A DNA stretch of 64,000 bases from JAHEJX01 sp041605955 (GCA_041605955.1 JBFIXI010000011.1:1-64000); one strand, 5' to 3'. Counted from the stretch's first letter, positions 35,235-43,830 are shown. Notes: generated from the sequence alone by a model not told the origin. A program made the numbers and translations.

Positions 35235-37913
35235 TCAGCCCGGAGTGGAGAGCTCTGCCTGCTGTGAGGCGGCGGCGATGGCTTCGTCCAGCGTCCAGCC
35301 ACGGCCCTCGGCGAATGCGGCGGCGAATGCGGCGGCGTCCAACAGGTTCTTGGCCGCTTCCGTGTTTTGCTCTAGCTCCGCTAGGTCCAACGGCTCGAAG
35401 ACCGCCCCGAGGTCCGACAGTTGCTTGTCCGTAGCCCCGAAGAGCCGGGCCGCCAGCGCGCCGTCGCCGCGGGCCACGGCTACTCCGCCGAGTGCGGCGA
35501 CGGACAGATTGACGATCATCGGAAAGCCATACTCCTCGCCGAGACGCAGCGCTTCGGCGGCCATGTCGAAGGCGGCTTTCCAGTTACCGTCGTGAAGCCG
35601 GAAGTGAGCGAGGTTGTGCAGCATGTGGCACTGCCAGTACACGTTGCCCATCCCCACGACAAAGTCCAGTGCGGACAGGTAACACTCTTCCGCCGTCTCC
35701 TTATCTCCTCCGGCGCGGGCACCTTCGCCCAGGGCGATGAGGGCGAGTGCCGTCCCGTGATTGTCCCCTTGCGCCTGGTACATCTCGAGGGCCTCCATGA
35801 TCATGGCGGGGCCCTCTTCGATCTGCTCGGTCACGGCGCCCGTGATACCCAACGTCATTTTGGTGCGGGCGATGTCCGATTCGTTGCCGAGCTTGCTGAA
35901 CAGCTCTAGAGCCTCTCGGCAGTGGGGCAGTGCGCCTGCGTAGTCGCCGGCGAATATCTTCAGCCACCCGACCACGTCATGAATCACTGCCCGCTCGTAT
36001 TCCGACTCGATCTTCTCCGCCTGCTCGATCGCCCGCTGCGCCCACGACAGGCCCTCGGTGAACCACCCGTGGGGAATCCAGAACCACAGCAGCGCGGTCA
36101 TCAGCCGGCCGGTCAGGTCGGCGCTCGGCTGGGTGACGCCCCACGCCAGGGCGGTGCGGAAGTTGTCGGCGTCGTCGAGCACGCGCACCACCAGTTCCTT
36201 TTGGCCCCGACCCTGAAGTTCTGGGGCCATCTCCTCGGCGAGGCTCGTGTAATGCCGGGCGTGACATTCTTTGAGCTCGTCCGCGTCGGGCGACGCATCG
36301 AGTTTGCGCGAGGCGTAGCTCCGGATCATCTCCAGCATCCGCAGCCGAGGCTCGCCACTGACGGTTTCGGAGACCAGCAGGCTCTTGCTCGCCAACGACT
36401 GCAGCCCTTCCAGCACCTCCGGATCGAACCCGGCCTCTGCCGTGCACATCTGCTCGGCAGCATCCACGGTGAAGCCTCCGGCGAACACGGACAGCCTGGC
36501 GAACAAGAGGCGTTCCTGCTCGGACAGCAGCTCGTAGCTCCAATCGATCATGTTCGTGATCGTCTGGTGCCGCTGATCGACGTCCTGCTGGCGCACGCTG
36601 AGGATGTCGTCCCGCGTCGTCAGGCGGTCGAGGAGCGCCTTGGGAGTCAGTACGGCCAACCGCGACGCCGCCAGCTCGATGGCGAGCGGCAAGCCCTCGA
36701 GTCGGGCGCACAGCTCGCTGATCGCGGCTGCGTTGTCGGCCGTCAGCTCGAAGTCGGGCTTGAAATTGCGCACCCGGGTGAGGAAGAGCTCGATCGAGTC
36801 GAATTGGGCGAGTTCCCCCAACGGGAGCTGGTTCCCGTTCGACGGGAAGCGAAGTGGCGGCACCGGCCACACGTGCTCGCCGCGAACGTGCAACGCCTCC
36901 CGGCTCGTCACCAGCGCCTTCAACCGCGTAGAACCGGCCAGCAGCTCTGTTACCTGCGGCGCCGCCGCCAATACCTGCTCGAAGTTGTCGAGAATCAGCA
37001 ACATCTCGCTCGTCGCCAGTCGATTCTCCAGCGTCTCGAGCACCGACATGCCGGGCAACTCGGGGACTCCCAGGGTTTGCCCGACCGCCGGCATCACCAG
37101 CTGCGGGTCCCGCAGCGCAGTCAGCGACACCTGGAACACGCCGTCACGGAACGATTGGAGAAGACGCGCCCCAACCGCCAGGGCGAGCCGTGTCTTGCCG
37201 GCTCCGCCGGTTCCCGTGAGGGTGACCAGCCGGGCCTCGTCATTGAGGAGCAGTTCCTCCAGCTTGGCGAGGTCGTCGGATCTGCCGACGAATTCGGTCT
37301 GCGGCCTTTGGAGATTGTTGGGGCGCTCGCTCAACGACGTCAGCGGCGGAAAGTCGGATGTCATCCCGGTGACCACCAGATCGAAGAGCAGCTCGGGGTA
37401 GCGCAGGTCCTTGAGCCGGTGCCATCCGATCTCGCGTATGGTGACGTCGGGTGGTAGCCCAGCCGCTTCGAGATCCTCGGCGGTCTCCTTCGACAACAGC
37501 ACCTGGCCGCCATTGCCGGCGGCACTGATGCGTGCCGCCCGATGGACGTCGAGGCCGACGTAGTTGTTCTCGTGGAGCCGGGGTCGGCCGGCGTGGAGGC
37601 CGATACGCACCCGCAGCTCCGCGCCGTGGGCCCATTGTTCAGCCGCCACCGCTCGGTGGGTGGCCACGGCGGCCTCAACTGCGTCGCGTGAGCTCGTGAA
37701 GGCGGCAAATACCTCGTCCCCGTGAGTGCTCACCTCGTGCCCACGGTGGCGACTGACGGCGGCGTGTATCAGCTGGCGATGACGGTCGAGCACCGCGGCA
37801 TAATCGTCGCCAAGGGCCCGCAGCAGGAGCGTCGAGCCCACGACGTCCGAGATGAACAGAGTGACCGTGCCCGTGGGCAGGGACCCCGTGGGAAGGGACG
37901 TCGTCGTCGTCAT
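35235..37913 (-). CDS. Class III nucleotide cyclase / NB-ARC ATPase / TPR regulator
   Basis: An 892-residue protein. The cyclase domain (about 14-185) has both metal-binding aspartates, D23 in ISDVVGST and D66 in HGDEVFAAF, and the NYVGLDVHRAARI strand. The NB-ARC-type ATPase has Walker A GTGGAGKTRLA (about 233-243) and Walker B MLLILDNFEQVL, then winged-helix spacing and a series of TPR-like helices (about 600-860). There is no C-terminal LuxR DNA-binding domain, so output may be cyclic nucleotide or protein contact. The start overlaps the TfuA-like gene (ATGA), making it the fourth gene of the YcaO operon. Confidence 0.9.
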   Translation of the reverse strand: MTTTTSLPTGSLPTGTVTLFISDVVGSTLLLRALGDDYAAVLDRHRQLIHAAVSRHRGHEVSTHGDEVFAAFTSSRDAVEAAVATHRAVAAEQWAHGAELRVRIGLHAGRPRLHENNYVGLDVHRAARISAAGNGGQVLLSKETAEDLEAAGLPPDVTIREIGWHRLKDLRYPELLFDLVVTGMTSDFPPLTSLSERPNNLQRPQTEFVGRSDDLAKLEELLLNDEARLVTLTGTGGAGKTRLALAVGARLLQSFRDGVFQVSLTALRDPQLVMPAVGQTLGVPELPGMSVLETLENRLATSEMLLILDNFEQVLAAAPQVTELLAGSTRLKALVTSREALHVRGEHVWPVPPLRFPSNGNQLPLGELAQFDSIELFLTRVRNFKPDFELTADNAAAISELCARLEGLPLAIELAASRLAVLTPKALLDRLTTRDDILSVRQQDVDQRHQTITNMIDWSYELLSEQERLLFARLSVFAGGFTVDAAEQMCTAEAGFDPEVLEGLQSLASKSLLVSETVSGEPRLRMLEMIRSYASRKLDASPDADELKECHARHYTSLAEEMAPELQGRGQKELVVRVLDDADNFRTALAWGVTQPSADLTGRLMTALLWFWIPHGWFTEGLSWAQRAIEQAEKIESEYERAVIHDVVGWLKIFAGDYAGALPHCREALELFSKLGNESDIARTKMTLGITGAVTEQIEEGPAMIMEALEMYQAQGDNHGTALALIALGEGARAGGDKETAEECYLSALDFVVGMGNVYWQCHMLHNLAHFRLHDGNWKAAFDMAAEALRLGEEYGFPMIVNLSVAALGGVAVARGDGALAARLFGATDKQLSDLGAVFEPLDLAELEQNTEAAKNLLDAAAFAAAFAEGRGWTLDEAIAAASQQAELSTPG

Positions 37914-39145
37914 CGTGGAGACACCTCTGGGTGGTGCCGGGCCTGCACCGGGGTGACGCCGGGCCGGGCGAACATGACCTCCCTGACGCGCTTGGCCCGC
38001 GCCAGCTCGTGGCGGTACTCCTCGACCAGTTTGCGCACGCCGGGGGCGGACCCGAGCTCTGCCATAAGACTACCGAAATCGGTGTATCCATGGTCGGCAG
38101 CAATCTCGCGGCCGGCCAGGTCGCTGTGGCTGGCGCCGGGCCGCCACCCGCGGTCCCTGGCCAGCTCGGCGGCGGCGCGAATAGCGTTACACCGGTGCCA
38201 AGCCGCATCGATCTCGTGCCATTTCGCAAGATCGCCTAGCAAGCTGCTCACGGCTGCCGTGTCGCCGCCCGCCACACCTACGGCAAGGTGCTCCAGCCAC
38301 ACAGCGGTCTCTGAGTCGTCTCCTCCGTTTCCTGTCATGCCGGGCACGGCGCGCACCCTGCCGGAGGCAATGAGCCAGCGCACCAGCGCCAGCGCGGCGG
38401 GGGCGGATCTTGCCGCCTCGAACGACTCGTACACCCGCTCCCGGGTGGTCTCTGAGGTGGCGAATGGCTGGGCTGAGGCGCGCGGCTGGCGCAGCAGCTG
38501 CGGATCCCGCTCGGTGAGGCATGCCGCCAACCGCAGCGCCCGGATAGCGTCGGCCCGTTTTCGATCGTGACGTGACAGCGCTGCGCTGAGGCTCGGATCG
38601 GCCCCGGCTGTCGTGAGGATCCTTCGCCAAGTGCGATCTGCGTAGAAGATGCCTCCAGCCGCGGCGACGATCCGATCGCCCTCGGTTCGGCCGACCAGCC
38701 CGGCCTTGACTTCAGCCCGGACGGCGTGACGCACGTTGACCAGTGACACGGTGAGCGACGGGAAAGGAGACTCCGGGTTGAATGCCACCGCCACCTCGTC
38801 GTCGGACCGCAGCACGCCGCGGCGGAACCGCCAGTAGATCGAACCGGCACCGATCATCCCGGCCGGCCAGCACTCCGCTGCCCGGAGCGCCCCCATGCTG
38901 GACGCCCCGATGATGGTGGCGCCGTCCCGAAGCACATCGACGACTTCTCGCGGCGGAACGGCCTGATTCTGCAGGAAGACACCGTCGAGCACGATGAAGA
39001 GTGAATAGCGCAGCATCCGATCCCGATAGAGATCGCCCCTGGTGACGGGCGGCCGGATCAAGCCGTAGGGCAGCCACCGGGCCACATCAGACTGGGGCGC
39101 GCTCGGCCCCAGGTACACGAGCGGCGGAATCGCCGGCGCAGTCAT
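37910..39145 (-). CDS. tfuA: TfuA-like protein (YcaO partner for peptide thioamidation)
   Basis: The ATG at 39145 overlaps the YcaO stop (ATGA) and matches the coupling seen through the operon; a frame extension to 39163 exists. The N-terminal half is a TfuA core: VYLGPSAPQSDV, then YRDRMLRYSLFIVLDGVFLQNQAVPPREV and the phrase IIGASSMGALRAAEC, which in the family contains the putative nucleophile region. The remainder (about 215-411) is an extra helical domain without known homology, longer than minimal TfuA (about 200 residues). TfuA proteins pair with YcaO to make thioamides in peptides, supplying or activating sulfur. Confidence 0.9.
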   Translation of the reverse strand: MTAPAIPPLVYLGPSAPQSDVARWLPYGLIRPPVTRGDLYRDRMLRYSLFIVLDGVFLQNQAVPPREVVDVLRDGATIIGASSMGALRAAECWPAGMIGAGSIYWRFRRGVLRSDDEVAVAFNPESPFPSLTVSLVNVRHAVRAEVKAGLVGRTEGDRIVAAAGGIFYADRTWRRILTTAGADPSLSAALSRHDRKRADAIRALRLAACLTERDPQLLRQPRASAQPFATSETTRERVYESFEAARSAPAALALVRWLIASGRVRAVPGMTGNGGDDSETAVWLEHLAVGVAGGDTAAVSSLLGDLAKWHEIDAAWHRCNAIRAAAELARDRGWRPGASHSDLAGREIAADHGYTDFGSLMAELGSAPGVRKLVEEYRHELARAKRVREVMFARPGVTPVQARHHPEVSPR

Positions 39146-40380
39146 AGGAGATGGCGGAGGCATCGCCAGCCGGGCCGGCGCAGGTTGACGAGAAACGAGG
39201 TGAGACCCGGCACCCGGACACGCACCACCGGAACACCCCAGTCGGGACGAGTCAGATCAACCACCAGGGCGCGCTCGAAACCGGCGCGCCGCAGCCGATC
39301 GAGGACGAACTCGAGATCGGCACCGAGATCGTCCGACTCGAACGACGGGATGTCGGACATGGCGACGTTCGCCCCGGCACCACCGGCGCCCAGGAAGACA
39401 TCCGTCGCTCCCCGCCGCCGTGAGGCGGGCATCAGGTTGAACGAGTCCCGGGCTCCCTGAACCGAGCCGACGCGTGACTGGACCGCTTCGGTGATGGATC
39501 GCATCACAGCTACTGCGGAGCAGGGGTCCGTCCCGTAGCCGAGGAAGCGCCGGGCGGCAAGGCCGGTTGCCACCGGAAACGCCACATCGCTGATCACGCA
39601 GCGGAACGTGGGGACTCCGATCTCGGTCGTTACGTCGTGAATGGCGAGCTCACATTCGGCTCGCTCGACGCGCGTGACGATTGCTGCGGCTGCCTCCGGC
39701 AATGTGCCGGGGTCGACGAGGCGTACCGTGCCCGTCCCGTTGTCATCGCCACCGAAAAGGGCTGCGAACAGCAGCTGGCCGATAGCGTCGCGTTCGATGA
39801 CCTCGCACAGCCCGTGCAATGTTGCTTCCAGCAGCGAGTTGCCGGCGGCGAGCCCATTGGTGTCGACCTCCCGGAGCACACCTTCCTCAGGCGGATTGAT
39901 TGCCAGATCGCGCGGGATCCAAACCGGCTCGTCCTGGATCAGGTCGTACGCCGCGACCCACGTGATGCGGCGGCCGGGAGCGAATGCGGTGTCGCTGGGG
40001 AGGTCGAACTCGCACGGATCGATCACACTCGAGCCGGTGGCGCGCATCTCGTCCAGAGTGGCAGTGGTCGTTGATGCCGGCGTGGCCTCTGCCGAGGCCC
40101 GCTCAATCGCCTCCATGACGGCACTGGCCTGGGCAGATGCCGCGTCCCGGCCCTTCCCGAAGTGGGTGGTCAGATCGCGCGCCAGCGGGGTCACCGCCGA
40201 GAACACCGGCAGTCGCAGCCGGTCGAGCGGCGTCAGGTCGGTCAGCCGAGTGACCGGGATGGCGCGGAGCACGCCTTCCACCTGTGCCAAGGTGTCGGCG
40301 GGCGGCCGCGTCCGAGGAAGCAGCCGGTCCAGCTTGGGGCTTGGCCCGGAGAGCTGGCGGCGCAGTGTTGCGACGTCCAA
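39142..40380 (-). CDS. ycaO: YcaO-domain ATP-dependent cyclodehydratase/thioamidase
   Basis: A 412-residue YcaO. The two ATP/Mg motifs are visible: AQASAVMEAIERASAE (83-98) and NGLAAGNSLLEA with ECVIERD-type CEVIERDA (175-199). There is no C1 E1-like domain and no proline-rich C-terminus, so it belongs with the TfuA-associated class rather than azoline-forming fusion enzymes. The enzyme would phosphorylate a peptide amide and, with TfuA, swap oxygen for sulfur. The candidate substrate is the 78-residue protein encoded 6 bases upstream; the TfuA gene overlaps its 3' end. Confidence 0.95.
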   Translation of the reverse strand: MDVATLRRQLSGPSPKLDRLLPRTRPPADTLAQVEGVLRAIPVTRLTDLTPLDRLRLPVFSAVTPLARDLTTHFGKGRDAASAQASAVMEAIERASAEATPASTTTATLDEMRATGSSVIDPCEFDLPSDTAFAPGRRITWVAAYDLIQDEPVWIPRDLAINPPEEGVLREVDTNGLAAGNSLLEATLHGLCEVIERDAIGQLLFAALFGGDDNGTGTVRLVDPGTLPEAAAAIVTRVERAECELAIHDVTTEIGVPTFRCVISDVAFPVATGLAARRFLGYGTDPCSAVAVMRSITEAVQSRVGSVQGARDSFNLMPASRRRGATDVFLGAGGAGANVAMSDIPSFESDDLGADLEFVLDRLRRAGFERALVVDLTRPDWGVPVVRVRVPGLTSFLVNLRRPGWRCLRHLL

Positions 40381-40386
40381 GTGTGG

Positions 40387-40623
40387 CTAGAACCCGAAAG
40401 CGTTGACGTCCGGCCTCCACACCGCCCCGGGGATGCGATTCTTCACCGCAGTGTGGGCCAGCAAGATCGCGTAGACCTCGGAAGGCGTCATCTCTTCGTT
40501 CACGACTTTTATGTGGTCCTCATGCATGTCGCTGGGATCGAGAACACCCAGGCGATTCAGCCATTCGGTGTTCGACTCCCCCTTCATGCGTGCGATTCCC
40601 CCGCTGTGCGATGAGTCATTCAT
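40387..40623 (-). CDS. Putative RiPP precursor peptide (78 residues) next to YcaO
   Basis: The start at 40623 has a strong site GGAGGAGGG; an internal Met is residue 13. The product is acidic and soluble up to about residue 60, with helix-forming stretches NTEWLNRLGVL and MTPSEVYAILLAHTAVKN, then a compact tail ending PGAVWRPDVNAFGF. It is the first gene of the YcaO/TfuA operon, 6 bases from YcaO. Leader-like front, short aromatic/Gly-rich end and position suggest a thioamidated RiPP precursor with a core in the last 15-20 residues. It lacks Ser/Cys near the end, which excludes azoline formation there but not backbone thioamide. It might instead be a small accessory binding protein. No known precursor family is recognised. 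Confidence 0.6.
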   Translation of the reverse strand: MNDSSHSGGIARMKGESNTEWLNRLGVLDPSDMHEDHIKVVNEEMTPSEVYAILLAHTAVKNRIPGAVWRPDVNAFGF

Positions 40624-40818
40624 GTCCGGGCTCCCTCCTCCAACGAACTCGTGTGTGTCGCGCCGGCGGCGACATACCAAAACGTACCTGACGAGCCGAC
40701 CGGCCGTGCGATCGTCGCGCCGTTTGCACATCCGGTCGAGCGCACCGCCGCCGACCCGATCGGTAGCCTGTGAGGCGACACGGGACGACCGTCCCGGGAC
40801 CGACAGAAGGTGGGCACG

Positions 40819-41532
40819 GTGACGGAGATCACATCAATGACGAACTCGGGCTTGCTCCGGGCCCGGATCGAGCTCACCTGCGTCGACATGCAGCAGGCGT
40901 TCGAAGAGCTGTGGAACCACCCCGAGCTTCAGCAGCTCTTTCCGGCAGTGCTCGTTCTCCTCAACCAGATCATGCGGGCCAGCGTCCCCCTGATGGAGGC
41001 CGCGCTTCGGGAGTCCGCGGGTCGTGCCCCTGCAGATCCGGTCGCCACCTCCCTGGCCCAGTATCTGGAAACGCACATCGAAGAGGAGCGCCACCACGAT
41101 GTGTGGACCCTCGACGACCTGGAAGCGATCGGCTATGACCGGGATGAGATCCTCCAGCTGACGCCGCTGCCGGCCGTCGCCGCATTTGCCGGTTCCCAGT
41201 ACTACTGGATCCATCACCACCACCCGGTGGGGCTGCTGGGCTATATCGCCATCCTCGAGGGCAGCCCCCCGTCCGCGGCCCACATCGATCGCCTCCGCGA
41301 GGTGACCGGACTGCCGGCAGCCGCGTTCAGGACATACGCGTTCCACGGCGAAGTGGATCCGCATCACACCGACGACTTGAACCGCGCTCTCGATGCGATG
41401 CCGCTGACACAGTGGCAACGTGGACTGATCGGGATGAGCGCCACGCACGCGGGAGCGGGGCTGGCCGAATGTGTGCGTGCGGTGGACGTGATCGCCCTCG
41501 GCATGCCGGACCCGGTGGCGGCCGACGCCTGA
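40819..41532 (+). CDS. Haem-oxygenase-like diiron oxidase (iron-containing redox enzyme family)
   Basis: The start is taken at GTG 40819 after AAGGTGGG; GTG 40810 and ATG 40837 are alternatives. The 237-residue all-helical protein carries the ligand pattern of the family: EEERHHDVW (88-96) with a following DLEAIG, IHHHHPVGLLGYIAILEG (131-148) and HGEVDPHHTDDL (176-187). These supply Glu and His ligands for a two-iron site. Relatives oxidise amino acids and natural-product intermediates or shorten fatty acids. It is transcribed divergently from the YcaO operon, with only about 195 bases between, which makes it a candidate tailoring enzyme there. It may instead be unrelated. Confidence 0.85.
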   Translation: MTEITSMTNSGLLRARIELTCVDMQQAFEELWNHPELQQLFPAVLVLLNQIMRASVPLMEAALRESAGRAPADPVATSLAQYLETHIEEERHHDVWTLDDLEAIGYDRDEILQLTPLPAVAAFAGSQYYWIHHHHPVGLLGYIAILEGSPPSAAHIDRLREVTGLPAAAFRTYAFHGEVDPHHTDDLNRALDAMPLTQWQRGLIGMSATHAGAGLAECVRAVDVIALGMPDPVAADA

Positions 41533-41576
41533 CACTCACCCCGGCGGCGACGACGTTGACGCGGGCGTCTCGCGAC

Positions 41577-41648
41577 CTCAGAGACCCCCTGCCTCAGAGA
41601 CCCCCTGCCTCAGAGACCCCCTGCCTCAGAGACCCCCTGCCTCAGAGA
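41577..41648. repeat. Tandem repeat, 16-bp unit, four and a half copies
   Basis: CTCAGAGACCCCCTGC is repeated four times without a mismatch from 41577 to 41640, followed by half a unit (CTCAGAGA) that runs into the 3' end of the HxlR-type gene. It sits between two convergent genes. It shows no dyad symmetry and no spacers, so it is a slippage-type minisatellite and not CRISPR. Confidence 0.95.
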
Positions 41649-42049
41649 AAAGTCAGTTGCGACTCGTTCTCGTCGACCAGGTGATCGCAGGTTGGACAAT
41701 GCCACCGGGCCTCCATGGGGGTGCCGCACGCCTCGTGGCGCGGGCCTGCCTCATCGGACGAGCCCCAAGCGGCCAGCAGTCGCAGCGCGCCGGCGAGCTC
41801 ACGGCCTCGTTCGGTGAGCTGGTACTCGACACGGGGCGGGCGCCGGCTGTAGGGGCGCGCCACCACCAGCCCGGACCGCTCCAGCTGGCGCAGCCGCGTG
41901 GTGAGCACGTTGCTGGCGATGCCCGGAACCGAGGACTGCAGGTCCTTGAAACGGCCCGGTCCCGCAAGCAGGGCACCCACCAGCAGCAGCGCCCATTTGT
42001 CGCCGACGGCATCGGCCGCGCGCCGCAACGGGCTCGACACATTCCGCAT
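41642..42049 (-). CDS. HxlR-type winged-helix transcriptional regulator
   Basis: A 135-residue regulator. The winged-helix part (about 1-90) begins SPLRRAADAVGDKWALLLVGAL and continues with GRFKDLQSSVPGIASNVLTTRLRQLERSGLV, the standard HxlR recognition region, then the wing PRVEYQLTERGREL. The C-terminal 30 residues carry three cysteines and a histidine (ACGTPMEARWHCPTCDHLV), a possible zinc ribbon or redox sensor. It is divergent from the protease at 42129, with a small inverted repeat between them, and probably controls itself and that gene. Confidence 0.9.
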   Translation of the reverse strand: MRNVSSPLRRAADAVGDKWALLLVGALLAGPGRFKDLQSSVPGIASNVLTTRLRQLERSGLVVARPYSRRPPRVEYQLTERGRELAGALRLLAAWGSSDEAGPRHEACGTPMEARWHCPTCDHLVDENESQLTFL

Positions 42050-42063
42050 GGCATGTATAGTAA

Positions 42064-42074
42064 CAAGTCACTTG
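42064..42074. promoter_or_regulatory. Candidate HxlR operator in divergent promoter
   Basis: CAAGT-C-ACTTG is a perfect 5-bp dyad midway between the regulator start (42049) and the protease start (42129). TATAGT, at 42055-42060, could be a plus-strand -10 hexamer directly beside it. HxlR proteins generally bind short dyads in their own promoter, which fits. Confidence 0.45.
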
Positions 42075-42128
42075 CAATCGACAACTTACGTTAGCTCCAA
42101 GGATTCCAGCAGGGAAAGGACGATCACA

Positions 42129-43007
42129 ATGTTGGAAGACATCCGGGCCACCCTGTCCGAGCTCGCCGGGAGTGTGGGCGGTTCCGTCGTGGGCATCGGG
42201 CGGCGGGGGCGAGCCGGCAGCGGCGTCGTCATCGAAACCGACCGAGTGCTCACGAATGCCCACAACCTCAGCGCCGAGAGCGTCACGGTCAGTTTCTCCG
42301 ACGGCACTTCGGCGGAAGGTTCCGTAGTCGGCGCCGACTTCGACGCCGACCTTGCCGTCATTGCGGTGGCCACCAACGGTGCCGCCCCCATTGCCCGCAC
42401 CACCGGCGAAGAGATCGGCATCGGTTTTCCTGTAGTCGCGCTTGCCAATCCCGGCGGTCGGGGTCTCCGGGTGACGGCCGGTTACGTGTCGGGGACCGAG
42501 CGGGCGTTCCGCAGCCCAAGCGGTCGGATCATCCGGGGCACCCTCGAGCACACTGCGCCCTTGCTCCCCGGTTCGTCCGGCGGACCCGTCGTCGACCCCG
42601 AAGGCCGCCTGGTGGGGGTCAACACCAACCGCCTCGGCGAGGGGTTCTATCTGGCGATCCCGTCCGGGCCGGCACTGGATGAAGCTATCACCAAGCTGAG
42701 CGCCGGAGAGGCCGCCGCCCGGGTCCGGCTCGGCGTCGGCGTCGCCCCCACCCACGTGGCGGCCAAGCTCCGAACGTCAGTAGGACTCGATCCGGTCGAT
42801 GGAGTCCTGGTGCGACACGTGGAAGACGACTCCCCCGCTTCCTCCGCTGGGATCCGCGAGGGCGACATGATCACCCGCATTGGCGACACGGCAGTCGCCT
42901 CCCCCGATGATCTCCACGAAGCGCTGGCGACAGTCGGCGCCGGCGAAACGGTAACCGTCGAGCTGGTACGCGTAGCGGACGCCGTGACGGTCGAGGTCAC
43001 GTTCTAG
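42129..43007 (+). CDS. Trypsin-like serine protease with PDZ domain (HtrA-like), no export signal
   Basis: The ATG at 42129 follows GGAAAGGA. The 292-residue protein has the chymotrypsin-fold triad: H45 in TNAHNLS, D74 in DFDADLAVIAV and S150 in PGSSGGPVV. A PDZ domain follows (about 205-290): GVLVRHVEDDSPASSAGIREGD. There is no signal peptide or membrane helix, unlike most HtrA/Deg proteases, so it would be cytoplasmic or an activity on partners inside the cell. The gene is divergent from an HxlR regulator. Role inferred: quality control or regulated proteolysis. Confidence 0.9.
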   Translation: MLEDIRATLSELAGSVGGSVVGIGRRGRAGSGVVIETDRVLTNAHNLSAESVTVSFSDGTSAEGSVVGADFDADLAVIAVATNGAAPIARTTGEEIGIGFPVVALANPGGRGLRVTAGYVSGTERAFRSPSGRIIRGTLEHTAPLLPGSSGGPVVDPEGRLVGVNTNRLGEGFYLAIPSGPALDEAITKLSAGEAAARVRLGVGVAPTHVAAKLRTSVGLDPVDGVLVRHVEDDSPASSAGIREGDMITRIGDTAVASPDDLHEALATVGAGETVTVELVRVADAVTVEVTF

Positions 43008-43202
43008 CACCGGACACCGCCCTCTCGGCAAGGTGAGAGGACAGCAGATACCGGCCCACCGGTGTCCCTCCCGAGTCGACACAGCCGACTCTCATCGATC
43101 GACGGGCAGCTACGTTTCCGGCCTGAGCAGGCCACTCTGCCAGGAGCCGCTGGCGGGCAACACGTAGCACGGACGGCTCTGGCCCCATGGAACGGGCAGC
43201 AG

Positions 43203-43583
43203 GTGACTCGAGGGTTCACGCTCTGGATTTCGCTGTCGGTGCTAGGCGTCGGAATCATCGCGCTCCCCGATGATGCTCCCCGAGTGTTCTCATTCAGTGA
43301 GGGGCACGGGCCTTCGATCTTGGACCTCCCCGGAGTGATCCTCGTTCTCGCTGGATGGCTGGCATTCCTCGTGCCGCTCTGAAATCGGAAGTCTCAGATA
43401 GCCCATGGCCGGGCCCTGGGCACATCGGGACTGGCCGGAGCGACCATATTGGTGTGGTCGATTGCAACGGATCATGGCCTGTGGTGGGGGCTGGGGGTGG
43501 CGCTCCTCGTTGCTGTTCAGGTCGCCGCCGGCCTATCGGTCATGCGTGGGCGACCGTCGCAACAATCCGCCCGCGCCCAATAG
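43203..43583 (+). pseudogene. Small membrane protein gene interrupted by an in-frame TGA
   Basis: From GTG 43203 the frame reads a membrane protein (FTLWISLSVLGVGIIALP, then ILDLPGVILVLAGWLAFLVPL) to a TGA at 43380-43382 (codon 60). In the same frame it continues through 66 sense codons, including ATILVWSIATDHGLWWGLG and LLVAVQVAAGLSV, to a TAG at 43581. The second part has no start codon of its own and is plainly coding (membrane helices). The simplest view is a nonsense mutation, probably TGG to TGA, in a 126-codon gene; sequencing error and read-through are the other options. No family is recognised. Confidence 0.65.
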
Positions 43584-43830
43584 CGACTCGCTAACCGCCG
43601 GCCTGCTCCTTCGCGGACTTTCACGGGGCGAGATTCCTGTGGCTCGAAGTCTCATGAACCGCGCCGCCATGCCGCGTGGTCGGCCTCGGCTACTCCGTCA
43701 CGGCCCCCGACTGGAAGACCTTGACAAGGGGAGATCGCTGGCTGCAATCCGATTGGTCGGCTGTCGCGGCGGCTCGATGTCGTCGTGACGCTGCGGTTAT
43801 TCTCGGCCAACGGGCGACGGAAGGCTCACC

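Noticed and set aside
35922..37457. Long plus-strand frame opposite the cyclase/NB-ARC gene
   Set aside because: It is antisense to a gene with clear cyclase and P-loop motifs, has an arginine/histidine-rich composition and matches no family.
41577..41648. CRISPR array
   Set aside because: The units follow each other directly with no spacers, are only 16 bp long and lack dyad symmetry; no cas genes are nearby.
43380..43382. TGA as selenocysteine
   Set aside because: No selenoprotein family or obvious SECIS-like hairpin was recognised; nonsense mutation or sequencing error is simpler.
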